NCBI GenBank assembly: GCA_002376965.1
Contig: DFOV01000130.1
Span: 1 to 5,109, forward strand
Direction: 5' to 3'
DNA from: Gammaproteobacteria bacterium UBA3532
GTDB taxonomy: Bacteria > Pseudomonadota > Gammaproteobacteria > Enterobacterales > UBA3532
Length of the DNA: 5,109 bases
The position numbers were made by a program, and so were the translations under genes. Shown piece after piece: positions 1 to 5,109 of this stretch. The notes beneath the pieces are model-generated. The model saw only the letters and a list, made by a program, of their open reading frames with translations. It was not told where the DNA came from and did not search any database. Within the stretch, counting starts at the first letter, position 1. Every line of letters begins with the position of its first letter.

Positions 1-101
1 ACATGAGAGAATATGGCACAAAATTCAGGGTCGTTGAGGTGATCGAGCATCTGTGCCTTCACCATGTTAACGATGTTTAGCTTTGAGGTCATTCCTGTCA
101 T
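1..101 (-). CDS. Unidentified protein, N-terminal part only (runs off left edge)
   Basis: An open frame on the minus strand starts with ATG at 101-99 and stays open to the window edge, giving about 33 residues beginning MTGMTSKLNIVNMVKAQMLD and continuing through an NDPEF segment. A second in-frame ATG lies at 92-90. Neither start has a convincing Shine-Dalgarno: an AGGG lies about 12 nt before the first, and an AGGA abuts the second with no spacing. The composition (amphipathic, Met/Lys/Asp mixture, no stops) looks like a real protein start, and the direction matches the next three genes. I do not recognise the family and no function can be given from this fragment. It is too short to exclude a chance open frame. 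Confidence 0.4.
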   Translation of the reverse strand, partial: MTGMTSKLNIVNMVKAQMLDHLNDPEFCAIFSH

Positions 102-104
102 TTT

Positions 105-139
105 TTATCTTTACCCTATAAGCGATCGATGAAAGATAA
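105..139. repeat. 8-bp perfect inverted repeat upstream of the left-edge gene
   Basis: TTATCTTT (105-112) and AAAGATAA (132-139) are exact inverted copies separated by 19 bp, and the palindrome CGATCG (123-128) sits near the centre. It lies just upstream of the start of the leftmost minus-strand gene, so it could be an operator for that gene. It is not followed by a T-run and is unlikely to be a terminator. The rest of 102-253 shows only a short direct repeat (TAGTCTCT at 141-148 and 157-164) and no terminator for the 5'-nucleotidase gene. Arms this AT-rich can arise by chance. Confidence 0.3.
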
Positions 140-253
140 TTAGTCTCTAAAACCCATAGTCTCTTCTACAACAAATTAACCTTAGTAAGTATCAAACGGT
201 TGATGCCTCTCCAGCAAAACTAGGGGCTCCAATTTTGACTAGCACCCACGCAG

Positions 254-1228
254 TCACGTTTCCTCACTCCCCATCGGCTTCGACAACTGAGAACGGCTAA
301 GATAAGGCACCTTTCCCGACGGAACGAAAGCAGCCGCTTCATCTAAATGCACGTCTTGGTCATCAAAGAATATATGTGGTTTAAAAGCGGATAAAACTTT
401 TGCCTTGCCTACACCCCCCATAAAAAATGCCTCATCAACGTAGACGCCCCATGCCCTTAGCGTTTTTATGACTCGTAGCTCTGATGGACTCCCTCTGGCT
501 GTGACAATGGCTACACGTATAGGGGAATACTCAACGCGCATGGGCAGCCGATCCTGTAACCGCGAGAGCTTGCGCAACAGATTGGCATAGGGGCCGTCAT
601 TCATGGGAATATCTTGTTGAGCATCTTCCAGGCGCTGAAACTCCTGCAAGCCCTTGGTTTTAAAGACCAGTTCACTCTCATCAGAAAATAAAACAGCGTC
701 TCCATCAAATGCCAGGCGTACTTGGCCTTCGGGTATATCGGTTTTTGCTTCTGGGGGCTTTTTAACAATAGCAGCAGCACAGACCTTGGAATCAATGACC
801 TTTTGTGCATCTTCGACGTTGGTGGTCAAGAATAGAGCAACATCAAAGGCCTCAAGGTAATCAGTTACTGATTCGCCAGCGGTGAATGCCGAGCGGGTGA
901 TGCCGAGCTTATCGTGACGGATTGTATTTAATACGCGCAAACCGGTTTCCGGACTATTTCGTGACATGACGACGACTTCTACTAGCGGGGACTCTTCGTC
1001 GTCATGCTGATACCTGTTAAGTGACAGCATAGCATTAACCAGCGGATAGCCCGTTCCTGGTTTTAAGGGGGTATCTTCATGTTCCAACATGTAATCACGG
1101 TATTTTTGCATTGCCTGATCGGGATCATCTGCCAGAAGCTCGCGAAAAAGTGAATCGGACTCGGCCATGTCGAACAAAGCGGTAGCAGAAATTCCGACAA
1201 CAAAAGTATTAGATAAATCAACGGGCAT
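254..1228 (-). CDS. Cytosolic 5'-nucleotidase (NT5C1-like, HAD superfamily)
   Basis: The 324-residue product matches the bacterial/eukaryotic cytosolic 5'-nucleotidase I family, which hydrolyses nucleoside 5'-monophosphates to nucleoside and phosphate in the cytoplasm. Visible HAD motifs: motif I AFDGDAVLFSD (about 173-183; nucleophile D175, acid/base D177), motif II VAIVTARGSP (239-248; T243), motif III lysine in GGVGKAKVL (K275), and motif IV HIFFDDQD (285-292; D289, D290). Family blocks VVVMSRNSPETGLRVL (86-101) and TAGESVTDYLEAFDVALF (116-133) are also present. Length is typical and all catalytic residues are intact, so it should be active. No signal peptide or membrane segment is seen. 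The ATG at 1228-1226 is supported by a strong ribosome site five bases upstream. It lies 48 bp downstream of the nuclease-like gene on the same strand and may be co-transcribed with it. The exact nucleotide substrate (AMP, IMP, dNMP) cannot be read from the sequence. Confidence 0.93.
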   Translation of the reverse strand: MPVDLSNTFVVGISATALFDMAESDSLFRELLADDPDQAMQKYRDYMLEHEDTPLKPGTGYPLVNAMLSLNRYQHDDEESPLVEVVVMSRNSPETGLRVLNTIRHDKLGITRSAFTAGESVTDYLEAFDVALFLTTNVEDAQKVIDSKVCAAAIVKKPPEAKTDIPEGQVRLAFDGDAVLFSDESELVFKTKGLQEFQRLEDAQQDIPMNDGPYANLLRKLSRLQDRLPMRVEYSPIRVAIVTARGSPSELRVIKTLRAWGVYVDEAFFMGGVGKAKVLSAFKPHIFFDDQDVHLDEAAAFVPSGKVPYLSRSQLSKPMGSEET

Positions 1229-1233
1229 TATAG

Positions 1234-1240
1234 CCTCCCT
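1234..1240 (-). promoter_or_regulatory. Ribosome binding site of the 5'-nucleotidase gene
   Basis: Read on the minus strand, AGGGAGG ends five bases before the ATG at 1228. It is the strongest Shine-Dalgarno in the window and fixes this start. Just upstream (1244-1258) is a small hairpin TACAG-TGTCT-CTGTA that could modulate access to it, but a 5-bp stem is weak evidence. Confidence 0.75.
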
Positions 1241-1277
1241 ACATACAGTGTCTCTGTAGAGCTAAATTGCTTTTTAA

Positions 1278-2195
1278 TTAGCTGCGCTTAGTCAAAATCC
1301 AGTCAACAAGCCCTGCTCTTAATGATAACTCGGCTAATGTTGCTGGGCCTAGCAGCAATATTCGGCGATGTTCATACGCGGCTTCTTGCTGTTCTTCTTC
1401 GAATGTTTGTAAGACAATACAAACCGTAGAGTAAGGAAGTCGCTCCTCAACGCTGTTGATATTTTTGGTCAAGCTGTTTAGATCTGCGTTGTGCAAGACG
1501 AGCAAAGACATGTGCTCCTTGGTTTGCAAGGAGACAACGTCGGCCAATACTTGTTCTGAATTGCTCTGTTGGGTCGAGTACAAGAGCCATCCCGATTTCG
1601 ACAGTGCCTGATGTACAAGAGAAATAAAGTCCAACCACCATAACCCCTTAATCAATCTGGCCAGTTGGTGCTTGAGTGTGTCGAAGGCCTGCTTTGCTTC
1701 CTTTAGCTCCGGTAGCTCTCGCCCCAGAATCTTATGTTCAATGTACTCGGGGATCTCTGTTGCTGTGATTCTAGCGTCAGTATGTTGCAAGTTGGCAATA
1801 CGACCATCTAGCTGGTGCAGCATGAGGGGCTGCTGGAGGTAGTCTAGATTACTCCACCGGCCCTTAACCTTCCTCACCAAACTACTATCGCGGCAAACAG
1901 AGACCTCTGAGTATGACCGACACCAATAAAGCGCTCCTTGATAGATGGTGATGAATATGTCCTTCTCAGTTAGCTGATAGAATTCAAATGTATCCTCTGA
2001 AATGTAGGGTGCCTGCTTTAGGTCGGGGGTGGACTGAACAAGGTATGCAGCCCGTATCCTGTCGACATTCGTTCTGGTTTGGAGGCAGGCGTCGATAGCT
2101 GGAAGCTCAAGTCGCACAATGTTTTTGAGCTCGATGCATGTTCGCGCTGCTTTATCACCTAAATCTATATATCGTATTTTCACGATGCTCTCCAT
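1278..2195 (-). CDS. Restriction-endonuclease-like protein, probably catalytically degenerate
   Basis: 305 residues from the ATG at 2195-2193. A GTG two codons earlier (2201) is possible, but the AAAGAG at 2205-2210 is 9 nt from the ATG and only 3 nt from the GTG. No signal peptide or membrane helix is seen. From memory, the pattern fits a family of about 310 residues with a C-terminal Mrr-type nuclease fold: an N-terminal strand IRYIDLGDKAARTCIE (7-22), FITIYQGALYWC (81-92), VRKVKGRWSNLD (107-118), LDGRIANLQ (129-137), then LIKGLWWLDFISLV (181-194), SGW (201-203) and a C-terminal AGLVDWIL (294-301). In relatives I recall, a later D and an FVQVK-like strand carry the active site. Here D219 remains, but the matching strand reads SLLVLHNAD (230-238), lacking Q/E-x-K. 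This suggests loss of cleavage with retention of the fold, perhaps for DNA binding or partner contact. It lies 97 bp downstream of hipA. The family assignment is recalled, not searched; unknown protein is the fallback. Confidence 0.55.
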   Translation of the reverse strand: MESIVKIRYIDLGDKAARTCIELKNIVRLELPAIDACLQTRTNVDRIRAAYLVQSTPDLKQAPYISEDTFEFYQLTEKDIFITIYQGALYWCRSYSEVSVCRDSSLVRKVKGRWSNLDYLQQPLMLHQLDGRIANLQHTDARITATEIPEYIEHKILGRELPELKEAKQAFDTLKHQLARLIKGLWWLDFISLVHQALSKSGWLLYSTQQSNSEQVLADVVSLQTKEHMSLLVLHNADLNSLTKNINSVEERLPYSTVCIVLQTFEEEQQEAAYEHRRILLLGPATLAELSLRAGLVDWILTKRS

Positions 2196-2204
2196 GATCA
2201 CAAA

Positions 2205-2210
2205 CTCTTT
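2205..2210 (-). promoter_or_regulatory. Likely ribosome site deciding the start of the nuclease-like gene
   Basis: AAAGAG on the minus strand lies nine bases before the ATG at 2195 and three bases before the GTG at 2201. The spacing favours the ATG. The match to the Shine-Dalgarno consensus is only moderate. Confidence 0.4.
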
Positions 2211-2234
2211 GTAGCATAGAGTGTTATTAGTACA

Positions 2235-2257
2235 ATGTTTGTCCGTGACATGTTTGT
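2235..2257. repeat. Direct repeat in the hipA to nuclease-like gene gap
   Basis: ATGTTTGT occurs at 2235-2242 and 2250-2257, 15 bp start to start. The gap (2202-2292) has no hairpin with a T-run on the minus strand, so I see no terminator between hipA and the next gene and read-through transcription is plausible. The repeat could be a regulatory site or chance. Confidence 0.25.
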
Positions 2258-2292
2258 TGGAGCTTGACTAGCAAAGACGCTCTACCGAGTAT

Positions 2293-3531
2293 TTAACTAC
2301 CCATACTAGCTAGGGGCACGGAAGGTAAATGTTTGTCGATGACCTCTACCATATTATTCGTGAGAGACAAATTTTTCTTCTCTCGGTGCCAAATGTCGTG
2401 AAAAGCTGAAACCGTTTCACGTGCCGTATCCAGCACAAGCTTTTCTGGCAGCATGGCTTTAGCGGCTAAGTGCGACAGCTCATCCAGAGTGAAGTCAGTG
2501 AACTTCTTAGAGCGACTGATTTTAAGCGACGCGCTGTCATCAGCAATATAAGCAATGGTTGAGACAAAATCGTAAGCTGGGGCTATCGAGGCGCGTTTTC
2601 TATCGTTGTAAATCACCGACCAGTTCTTGAGATGCATATCCGCATTTCCGATCAGCATGTTAAACACCAGGCGGCGAATGAGCTCAGCCACATCCTCCTC
2701 ATTGCCTTCAAGGCCGATCACCTGAGCGATATTACGCATACTGGCTTTCTTATATTTTTGCTCCGGATAGACATTGAATATCTGCGCAAAGTCTTCCATG
2801 TGGATTGCCTGCCCAGCAGCGTTACGATCAAAACGCTTGATCGCAAAGGCGCTGTTACCGAATCGCCCCACCCCATCTGGAATATTCCCGATTTGGTCAA
2901 TAGAGAGTAGCTGTGTTTCAGGCACGTCCATTCCCAGCATTCGCGCCAGCTCCATCATGGCAAATTCATTTTCTGGTACGGCCTCGAAACGCGAAGAGGG
3001 CAATTTCACAATCCAGGAGCCTCCCGTGCCAGATACCGGGATCGTCAACCCACCGGCCGCCTGCTGAATGGCCGAGAACTTAAGCTGTATCCCTGCCAAT
3101 GAAAACCGCATGGGCTGTTGGGGTATTTCGCCCTCTTCCACCTTATGATGCACATTGGGTGGCAAGCTTTCTCCATCGGCCGGTACAACCGTTATTGCGC
3201 CGGGTAAGTCCTGCCCCAGCACCCACAGCAAATAAAACTCACGCACCGGATTAACATTAGCGCGTTCTGCCAGATAGTAGCGCATCGTCTCTTCTGGTAG
3301 CAGGTTCGAGAAAAACGGCGTAAGTCTGGTTTGTGTCGGCTTGAAATCCGTAATGAGGCCACCCCAAGCATCCTTGAATGCGAGACTTAGAACGGGACGC
3401 GCTTCATCATGGATATAGTCATCGGTAAAGGCAAAGAGTGATTTGTCATGCCCAACATGGGTAATGGTTCCAATAGGTTGGCCGTAGAGCAAGACATTTA
3501 ATGTCGAGACGCTATTCATCGGCATCATCAT
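2293..3531 (-). CDS. hipA: HipA-type serine/threonine kinase toxin
   Basis: A complete 412-residue HipA. The N-terminal subdomain (about 8-108) includes PFFSNLLPE (72-80). The kinase core follows with SLAGIQLKFS (144-153), where S144 matches the autophosphorylated serine of E. coli HipA (S150). Next come WIVKLP with K176 (ATP-binding lysine), FAIKRFDR (229-236), catalytic loop GNADMHLKN with D298 and N303, and PAYDF with the metal-binding D321. All key residues are present, so an active kinase is expected. E. coli HipA phosphorylates glutamyl-tRNA synthetase GltX, raising ppGpp and causing growth arrest; the target here is not known. It is slightly shorter than E. coli HipA (about 440). The start is ambiguous: ATGs at 3531, 3528, 3525 and 3519 are all in frame, overlap the end of hipB by 8-20 nt, and have no clear Shine-Dalgarno. 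This suggests translation coupled to hipB. Confidence 0.96.
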   Translation of the reverse strand: MMMPMNSVSTLNVLLYGQPIGTITHVGHDKSLFAFTDDYIHDEARPVLSLAFKDAWGGLITDFKPTQTRLTPFFSNLLPEETMRYYLAERANVNPVREFYLLWVLGQDLPGAITVVPADGESLPPNVHHKVEEGEIPQQPMRFSLAGIQLKFSAIQQAAGGLTIPVSGTGGSWIVKLPSSRFEAVPENEFAMMELARMLGMDVPETQLLSIDQIGNIPDGVGRFGNSAFAIKRFDRNAAGQAIHMEDFAQIFNVYPEQKYKKASMRNIAQVIGLEGNEEDVAELIRRLVFNMLIGNADMHLKNWSVIYNDRKRASIAPAYDFVSTIAYIADDSASLKISRSKKFTDFTLDELSHLAAKAMLPEKLVLDTARETVSAFHDIWHREKKNLSLTNNMVEVIDKHLPSVPLASMGS

Positions 3532-3820
3532 CTAGGCTATAAGCAGGCGATACCGCCTCTTGGTCACTCCCGCCCACTGTCGAGCGCATCATCGACTGAA
3601 TGGCGGGCAGGGACTTCTTGGGAGCCAACACCAGCTCCAAATCCAACGCCCGTGCCAAAGCAATTAAACTGGACACCCGTAAATCTACATCACCCGCCTC
3701 AATCTTAGAGATATGGCTCTGTGGAACCCCCGAACGCGCACTTAACTCCCGCTGGCTAAGTCCCTTAGATGTCCGCGCTTCTCGCAATGTGGACAGTATC
3801 TGCTCATTAATATACGTCAT
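3512..3820 (-). CDS. hipB: HipB-type antitoxin, XRE-family repressor
   Basis: 102 residues. An XRE/HTH_3 DNA-binding domain spans about 8-62: LREARTSKGLSQRELSARSG, then VPQSHISKIEAGDVDLRVSSL with the recognition helix around PQSHISKIE, and LIALARALDLELVL. The C-terminal 35 residues are low-complexity and acidic, ending SLDDDADE, as expected for a flexible tail that could be proteolytically labile or contact HipA. By family knowledge HipB dimers bind operators upstream of the operon, repress it, and neutralise HipA. The gene is first in the operon and its last codons overlap the hipA start. The start ATG at 3820 lies just after a repeat-rich leader (3821-3874) and has no good Shine-Dalgarno; an upstream ATG at 3834-3832 is out of use because a stop follows after four codons. 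Confidence 0.93.
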   Translation of the reverse strand: MTYINEQILSTLREARTSKGLSQRELSARSGVPQSHISKIEAGDVDLRVSSLIALARALDLELVLAPKKSLPAIQSMMRSTVGGSDQEAVSPAYSLDDDADE

Positions 3821-3822
3821 TA

Positions 3823-3853
3823 TTGATGTGTCATTCTATATCTTTTGATGTGT
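3823..3853. promoter_or_regulatory. Paired TTGATGTGT repeats, candidate HipB sites
   Basis: TTGATGTGT occurs twice exactly, at 3823-3831 and 3845-3853, 22 bp start to start, about two helical turns, so both copies face the same side of the DNA. They lie between the predicted transcription start and the hipB ATG and the second abuts the inverted repeat at 3853. Position and phasing suit an autorepression site. They do not resemble the TATCC-N8-GGATA operators of E. coli hip. Confidence 0.45.
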
Positions 3854-4199
3854 GATATATATAATAATATATCAAGTCGTACCGATTGGTACAATTCCGA
3901 TATAGATAAATGCATCGAATCGGTCTATGTAACATACAGGCAATCAAATAGTCCACAGTGCGTGGCGATAGGTCGCTGATCGCCACCATGAAGCGGCCTA
4001 CTACGTTACGGAACAAAGCTGGCGGTAGGAATTGATACCGTAGTGACTCACTTTCCAAATCCCAGTATTTGCGCGGCTCGGTGTCATATAACACCCAATA
4101 TTCGGAGTTGATACTGTTATAGACATCGTTGATTGGAGTGCCACCACAAATGGTCCTGGAAAGGGCTTGATGATGTTCACCATGCGACGGATTTTCCAT
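3831..4199 (-). CDS. Doubtful 122-codon ORF, no recognised family
   Basis: An open frame from ATG 4199 would encode a Tyr- and Arg-rich protein containing SEYWVLYDTEPRKYWDLE and FLPPALFRNVVGRFMVAIS. Its first two thirds read like plausible protein, but the end (LIYYYIYHTSKDIE) is simply the AT-rich hipBA promoter translated, running through the predicted -35, -10 and operators. No Shine-Dalgarno precedes the ATG. The start region (HQAL...GGTP..VY) faintly resembles the end of IS3-type transposases, but nothing beyond supports that. It may be the decayed tail of an older gene or a chance ORF; no function is proposed. Confidence 0.2.
   Translation of the reverse strand: MENPSHGEHHQALSRTICGGTPINDVYNSINSEYWVLYDTEPRKYWDLESESLRYQFLPPALFRNVVGRFMVAISDLSPRTVDYLIACMLHRPIRCIYLYRNCTNRYDLIYYYIYHTSKDIE
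3853..3874. promoter_or_regulatory. Perfect inverted repeat at hipBA promoter, candidate operator
   Basis: TGATATAT (3853-3860), six bases ATAATA, ATATATCA (3867-3874) form a perfect 8-bp inverted repeat with its centre 43 bp upstream of the hipB ATG. It covers the predicted -10 and start point, the place where a dimeric XRE repressor would block transcription. AT-rich composition raises the odds of a chance palindrome. Confidence 0.45.
3866..3894 (-). promoter_or_regulatory. Predicted sigma70 promoter of hipBA
   Basis: On the minus strand, TTGTAC (3894-3889, 3 of 6 to the -35 consensus), a 17-bp spacer and TATATT (3871-3866, 5 of 6 to the -10 consensus) give a leader of about 40 nt before hipB. 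A further small inverted repeat GTACC-GATT-GGTAC (3879-3892) overlaps the -35. Optimal spacing is the main support; the -35 is weak. Confidence 0.4.
3962..3986. repeat. Perfect 8-bp GC-rich hairpin
   Basis: GTGGCGAT (3962-3969), a nine-base loop, ATCGCCAC (3979-3986). The stem is perfect and GC-rich, but no T-run follows on either strand, so it is not a standard intrinsic terminator. It stands about 90 bp upstream of the hipBA -10. It could be a protein site, a recombination remnant or a small-RNA stem. Confidence 0.45.
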
Positions 4200-4263
4200 C
4201 GCAAGTAATCAGGTTATGGGGATCTCTATCTTCGTCACAAACAGTGTATTTGATACGTGCTTA

Positions 4264-4327
4264 TGTACGCTTTCATTGTGTACGTCTTGCTGGTAAGTCC
4301 AGCATTTTGTACAATTTCAATATGTAC
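4264..4327. promoter_or_regulatory. Two-copy TGTAC-N3-TTCA-N3-TGTAC operator array
   Basis: The 20-bp unit TGTAC-N3-TTCA-N3-TGTAC occurs at 4264-4283 and 4308-4327, 44 bp start to start, about four helical turns. A 6-bp hairpin TGCTGG-TAAGT-CCAGCA (4288-4304) sits almost exactly midway. The second unit covers the predicted -10 and start point and ends 18 bp before the antitoxin ATG. Ribbon-helix-helix antitoxins of this type bind short repeated sites in their own promoter and repress with the toxin, so this is the likely TacA site. Confidence 0.6.
4287..4315 (+). promoter_or_regulatory. Predicted sigma70 promoter of the DUF1778/GNAT operon
   Basis: TTGCTG (4287-4292, 3 of 6 to -35), 17-bp spacer, TACAAT (4310-4315, 5 of 6 to -10). 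Transcription from about 4322 would leave a 24-nt leader with the ribosome site. The -35 and spacer contain the hairpin and the -10 lies in the second repeat, so repressor binding would occlude it. Confidence 0.4.
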
Positions 4328-4331
4328 AAGT

Positions 4332-4338
4332 AAGAGAG
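4332..4338 (+). promoter_or_regulatory. Ribosome binding site of the antitoxin gene
   Basis: AAGAGAG ends seven bases before the ATG at 4346, a suitable purine-rich Shine-Dalgarno that supports this start. Confidence 0.55.
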
Positions 4339-4345
4339 CTTAACC

Positions 4346-5109
<764 letters not shown>

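Larger units (their letters stand above)
3821..4345. other. 525-bp region between two divergent toxin-antitoxin modules
   Basis: This stretch separates hipBA (minus) from the DUF1778/GNAT pair (plus). Its two ends hold the control regions of each operon. The middle, roughly 3904-4263, contains one doubtful minus-strand ORF and one strong hairpin (3962-3986). I see no tRNA, recombination gene or transposase end in it. The hipBA and tac promoter regions share a 15-bp near-identical stretch (3889-3903 and 4309-4323, 13 of 15 bases). Confidence 0.6.

Noticed and set aside
102..253. Terminator for the 5'-nucleotidase transcript
   Set aside because: No stable stem followed by a T-run can be found on the minus strand in this gap.
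601..860. Short frames on both strands inside the 5'-nucleotidase gene
   Set aside because: They overlap the HAD motif region of a clearly real gene in other frames.
1447..1641. 64-codon minus-strand frame inside the nuclease-like gene
   Set aside because: Out of frame with the longer gene that carries recognisable blocks through this region; no independent start signal.
2632..3067. Plus-strand frames of 92 and 97 codons inside hipA
   Set aside because: They oppose the conserved kinase core of HipA and show no domain or ribosome site.
4001..4204. 67-codon minus-strand frame between the toxin modules
   Set aside because: Starts at a non-ATG codon, no ribosome site, no recognisable motif, and overlaps a longer equally doubtful frame.
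4264..4345. Integron attC-like site, considered because of the hairpin with flanking repeats
   Set aside because: The GTTRRRY/RYYYAAC core pairs are not found in the right places, and the repeats fit a promoter operator array much better.

Overview
This 5.1 kb window looks like an accessory region from a proteobacterial genome, probably gammaproteobacterial. That placing is an inference from the gene families (cytosolic 5'-nucleotidase, HipBA, DUF1778/GNAT pair) and mid-range base composition; no marker gene fixes the species. No rRNA, tRNA, CRISPR array or transposase is visible.

Left part (1-2292, minus strand): the start of an unidentified gene running off the left edge (1-101); a complete cytosolic 5'-nucleotidase of the HAD superfamily (254-1228); and a 305-residue protein (1278-2195). 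From remembered family patterns I read the last as a full-length member of a little-characterised restriction-endonuclease-like (Mrr-type fold) family. Its expected Q-x-K catalytic segment appears to be replaced by hydrophobic residues, so it may be a non-cutting derivative.

Centre (2293-3900, minus strand): a complete hipB-hipA toxin-antitoxin operon. The HipB stop lies inside the start region of HipA, which has four closely spaced in-frame ATGs. Upstream of hipB are a plausible promoter, a perfect 8-bp inverted repeat over its -10, and two identical 9-bp repeats exactly 22 bp apart.

Between the two toxin modules (3821-4345): 525 bp with no convincing gene. It holds a doubtful 122-codon ORF, a perfect 8-bp hairpin, and the control regions of both divergent operons.

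Right part (4346-5109, plus strand): a second toxin-antitoxin module, a DUF1778/TacA-type ribbon-helix-helix antitoxin followed with a 1-bp overlap by a GNAT acetyltransferase toxin cut by the right edge. Its promoter region has an ordered layout: two copies of TGTAC-N3-TTCA-N3-TGTAC placed symmetrically around a 6-bp hairpin.

How it fits together: two divergent, separately autoregulated toxin-antitoxin modules stand back to back. By family knowledge both toxin types act at the tRNA-charging step (HipA kinases on aminoacyl-tRNA synthetases, TacT-type enzymes on charged tRNA). Two further genes, nuclease-like and nucleotidase, follow hipBA on the same strand and could be co-transcribed with it. 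The whole resembles a defence/stability cluster, but a joint system is a hypothesis.
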